This document shows positions 34,504 to 35,018 of a stretch of 35,018 nt of DNA, in pieces. The notes below the pieces were generated by a model, which was not told the origin of the DNA, ran no database searches, and saw only the letters and a list, made by a program, of their open reading frames with translations. Numbering within the stretch: the stretch's first letter is position 1; every line of letters begins with the position of its first letter. The position numbers were made by a program, and so were the translations under genes. Source of the DNA: Chloroflexota bacterium (GTDB taxonomy: Bacteria > Chloroflexota > Dehalococcoidia > Lucifugimonadales > JACPCL1); the NCBI GenBank assembly GCA_016179765.1, contig JACPCL010000010.1, forward strand, positions 1 to 35,018, in the 5' to 3' direction.

Positions 34504-34539
34504 GAGTCCAGAGGGGGCTAGCCCCGGAGCCTGCCCTGA
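34504..34539 (+). repeat. 36-bp repeat B, copy 2
   Basis: This is the second copy of the repeat at the purA 3' end (32 of 36 identical), followed by GCGGTAGCGAAGGGGCGG. It lies directly after the PIG-L stop without entering the gene. Confidence 0.75.
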
Positions 34540-34632
34540 GCGGTAGCGAAGGGGCGGAGGCTGCCAGCAGATGATCCCGGGCGCGGGTGCAGGCGACTGC
34601 AAGTGTAGGCTTGAAAAGCCCAGTGATGGAGT

Positions 34633-34665
34633 GTCAATTGAACTATTCGCGGCAGTTCAATTGAC
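34633..34665. repeat. Perfect 12-bp inverted repeat between convergent genes
   Basis: GTCAATTGAACT (34633-34644) and AGTTCAATTGAC (34654-34665) are exact reverse complements around a 9-base spacer. No U tract follows on either strand. It could be a bidirectional stop, a protein-binding site or a recombination site. Confidence 0.85.
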
Positions 34666-34690
34666 CTCTGGAATCCCGTTGCTCATGACA

Positions 34691-35018
34691 TCACCGAGCC
34701 GAGGGCGCCGCCGCCACAATAGGCAACCGCGCGGACTTGCCGGGCAAGGCCATGATCACTGGCAGCGCCGCCAGCGTGGCCAGTCCCCCCATCAAGGTGG
34801 AAGTGGCGTAGCTGCCGCTCATGTCAAAGAGCACTCCTCCCAGCCAGCCGCCGATCCCCATGCCCACCAGCGCCCCTACGATCTCCCAGGCGTGCACCGA
34901 GTTCAGTGGCGCCCCAGCCCCGTAGAACTGCCGGTTGATGATGGGGAAGGCCGTCATTTCCGCGCCCAGACCCAGCCCGAAGAGCACCGATATCGTGTAC
35001 AGCGAGGCCGCGCCGTCC
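34691..35018 (-). CDS. Major facilitator superfamily transporter, C-terminal part (runs off the window)
   Basis: The frame is open to the right edge, so the start lies outside the window. The visible 108 residues are the last part of an MFS permease: LGAEMTAFPIINRQFYG on a loop, a helix with GALVGMGIGGWLGGVLFD, the MSGSY turn and a final helix (LMGGLATLAALPVIMALPG). The GxxxGGxLGGxLFDxSGSY pattern is like the monocarboxylate or oxalate/formate type of MFS. The substrate cannot be assigned. It is convergent with the PIG-L gene. Confidence 0.85.
   Translation of the reverse strand, partial: DGAASLYTISVLFGLGLGAEMTAFPIINRQFYGAGAPLNSVHAWEIVGALVGMGIGGWLGGVLFDMSGSYATSTLMGGLATLAALPVIMALPGKSARLPIVAAAPSAR

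Overview
This is a gene-dense window of high-GC bacterial chromosome. Several 60-base lines counted inside genes are near 70% G+C. It probably comes from an uncultivated Chloroflexota of the Dehalococcoidia/SAR202 type. That assignment is an inference from several things: the mix of acyl-CoA, FAH-family and MaoC genes; a soluble NuoEFG-like complex; a family of oligopeptide-type binding lipoproteins with Thr/Pro-rich linkers; and many short palindromic repeats. No rRNA, tRNA or CRISPR array was seen.

Layout. Positions 1-3081 (minus strand) hold a broken sensor histidine kinase, a thiolase and a DUF4145-type zinc-ribbon protein. Positions 3243-7692 (plus) hold enoyl-CoA hydratase/isomerase, prs and secA, tightly packed behind an extended -10 promoter. 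Positions 7704-10506 hold a MITE-like repeat, a small split-barrel flavoprotein-like gene, an AT-richer gene whose C-terminus carries a repeated MNPNNDAY motif, a trans-aconitate methyltransferase and a conserved-looking unknown. Positions 10512-17337 (minus) are one apparent operon: NuoE-like, NuoF-like, a cytidylate-kinase-like protein, a NuoG/formate-dehydrogenase-like iron-sulfur protein and a ferredoxin-NADP reductase. It has a terminator at its end and a CRP/FNR-like palindrome over its likely promoter.

Positions 17690-28980 are the most distinctive part. Five paralogous SBP_bac_5 lipoproteins (593-595 residues) lie in tandem, each as its own cassette with a TTGACA promoter, a leader, the gene and a terminator. 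No permease or ATPase gene is present. Cassettes 2, 3 and 4 share a 73-nt leader. It holds two identical GCAGGAGG boxes exactly 54 nt apart and, between them, a small hairpin with a compensatory base change. The CCUC arm of that hairpin could pair with either box, so the leader looks like an undescribed cis-regulatory RNA. The second binding-protein gene is frameshifted by a 14-bp tandem duplication.

Positions 29088-34499 (plus) hold purA, two FAH-family paralogs, an overlapping pair of MaoC/hot-dog genes and a PIG-L (LmbE) deacetylase. They are separated by short palindromic repeats, one of which supplies the last codons and stop of purA. The window ends inside an MFS transporter on the minus strand.

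The window mixes housekeeping genes (prs, secA, purA) with acyl-CoA and small-acid catabolism, a soluble NAD(P)H/ferredoxin redox module and a locally amplified solute-capture family. The catabolic and uptake roles fit a heterotroph living on organic acids or peptides, but no substrate can be read from the sequence.
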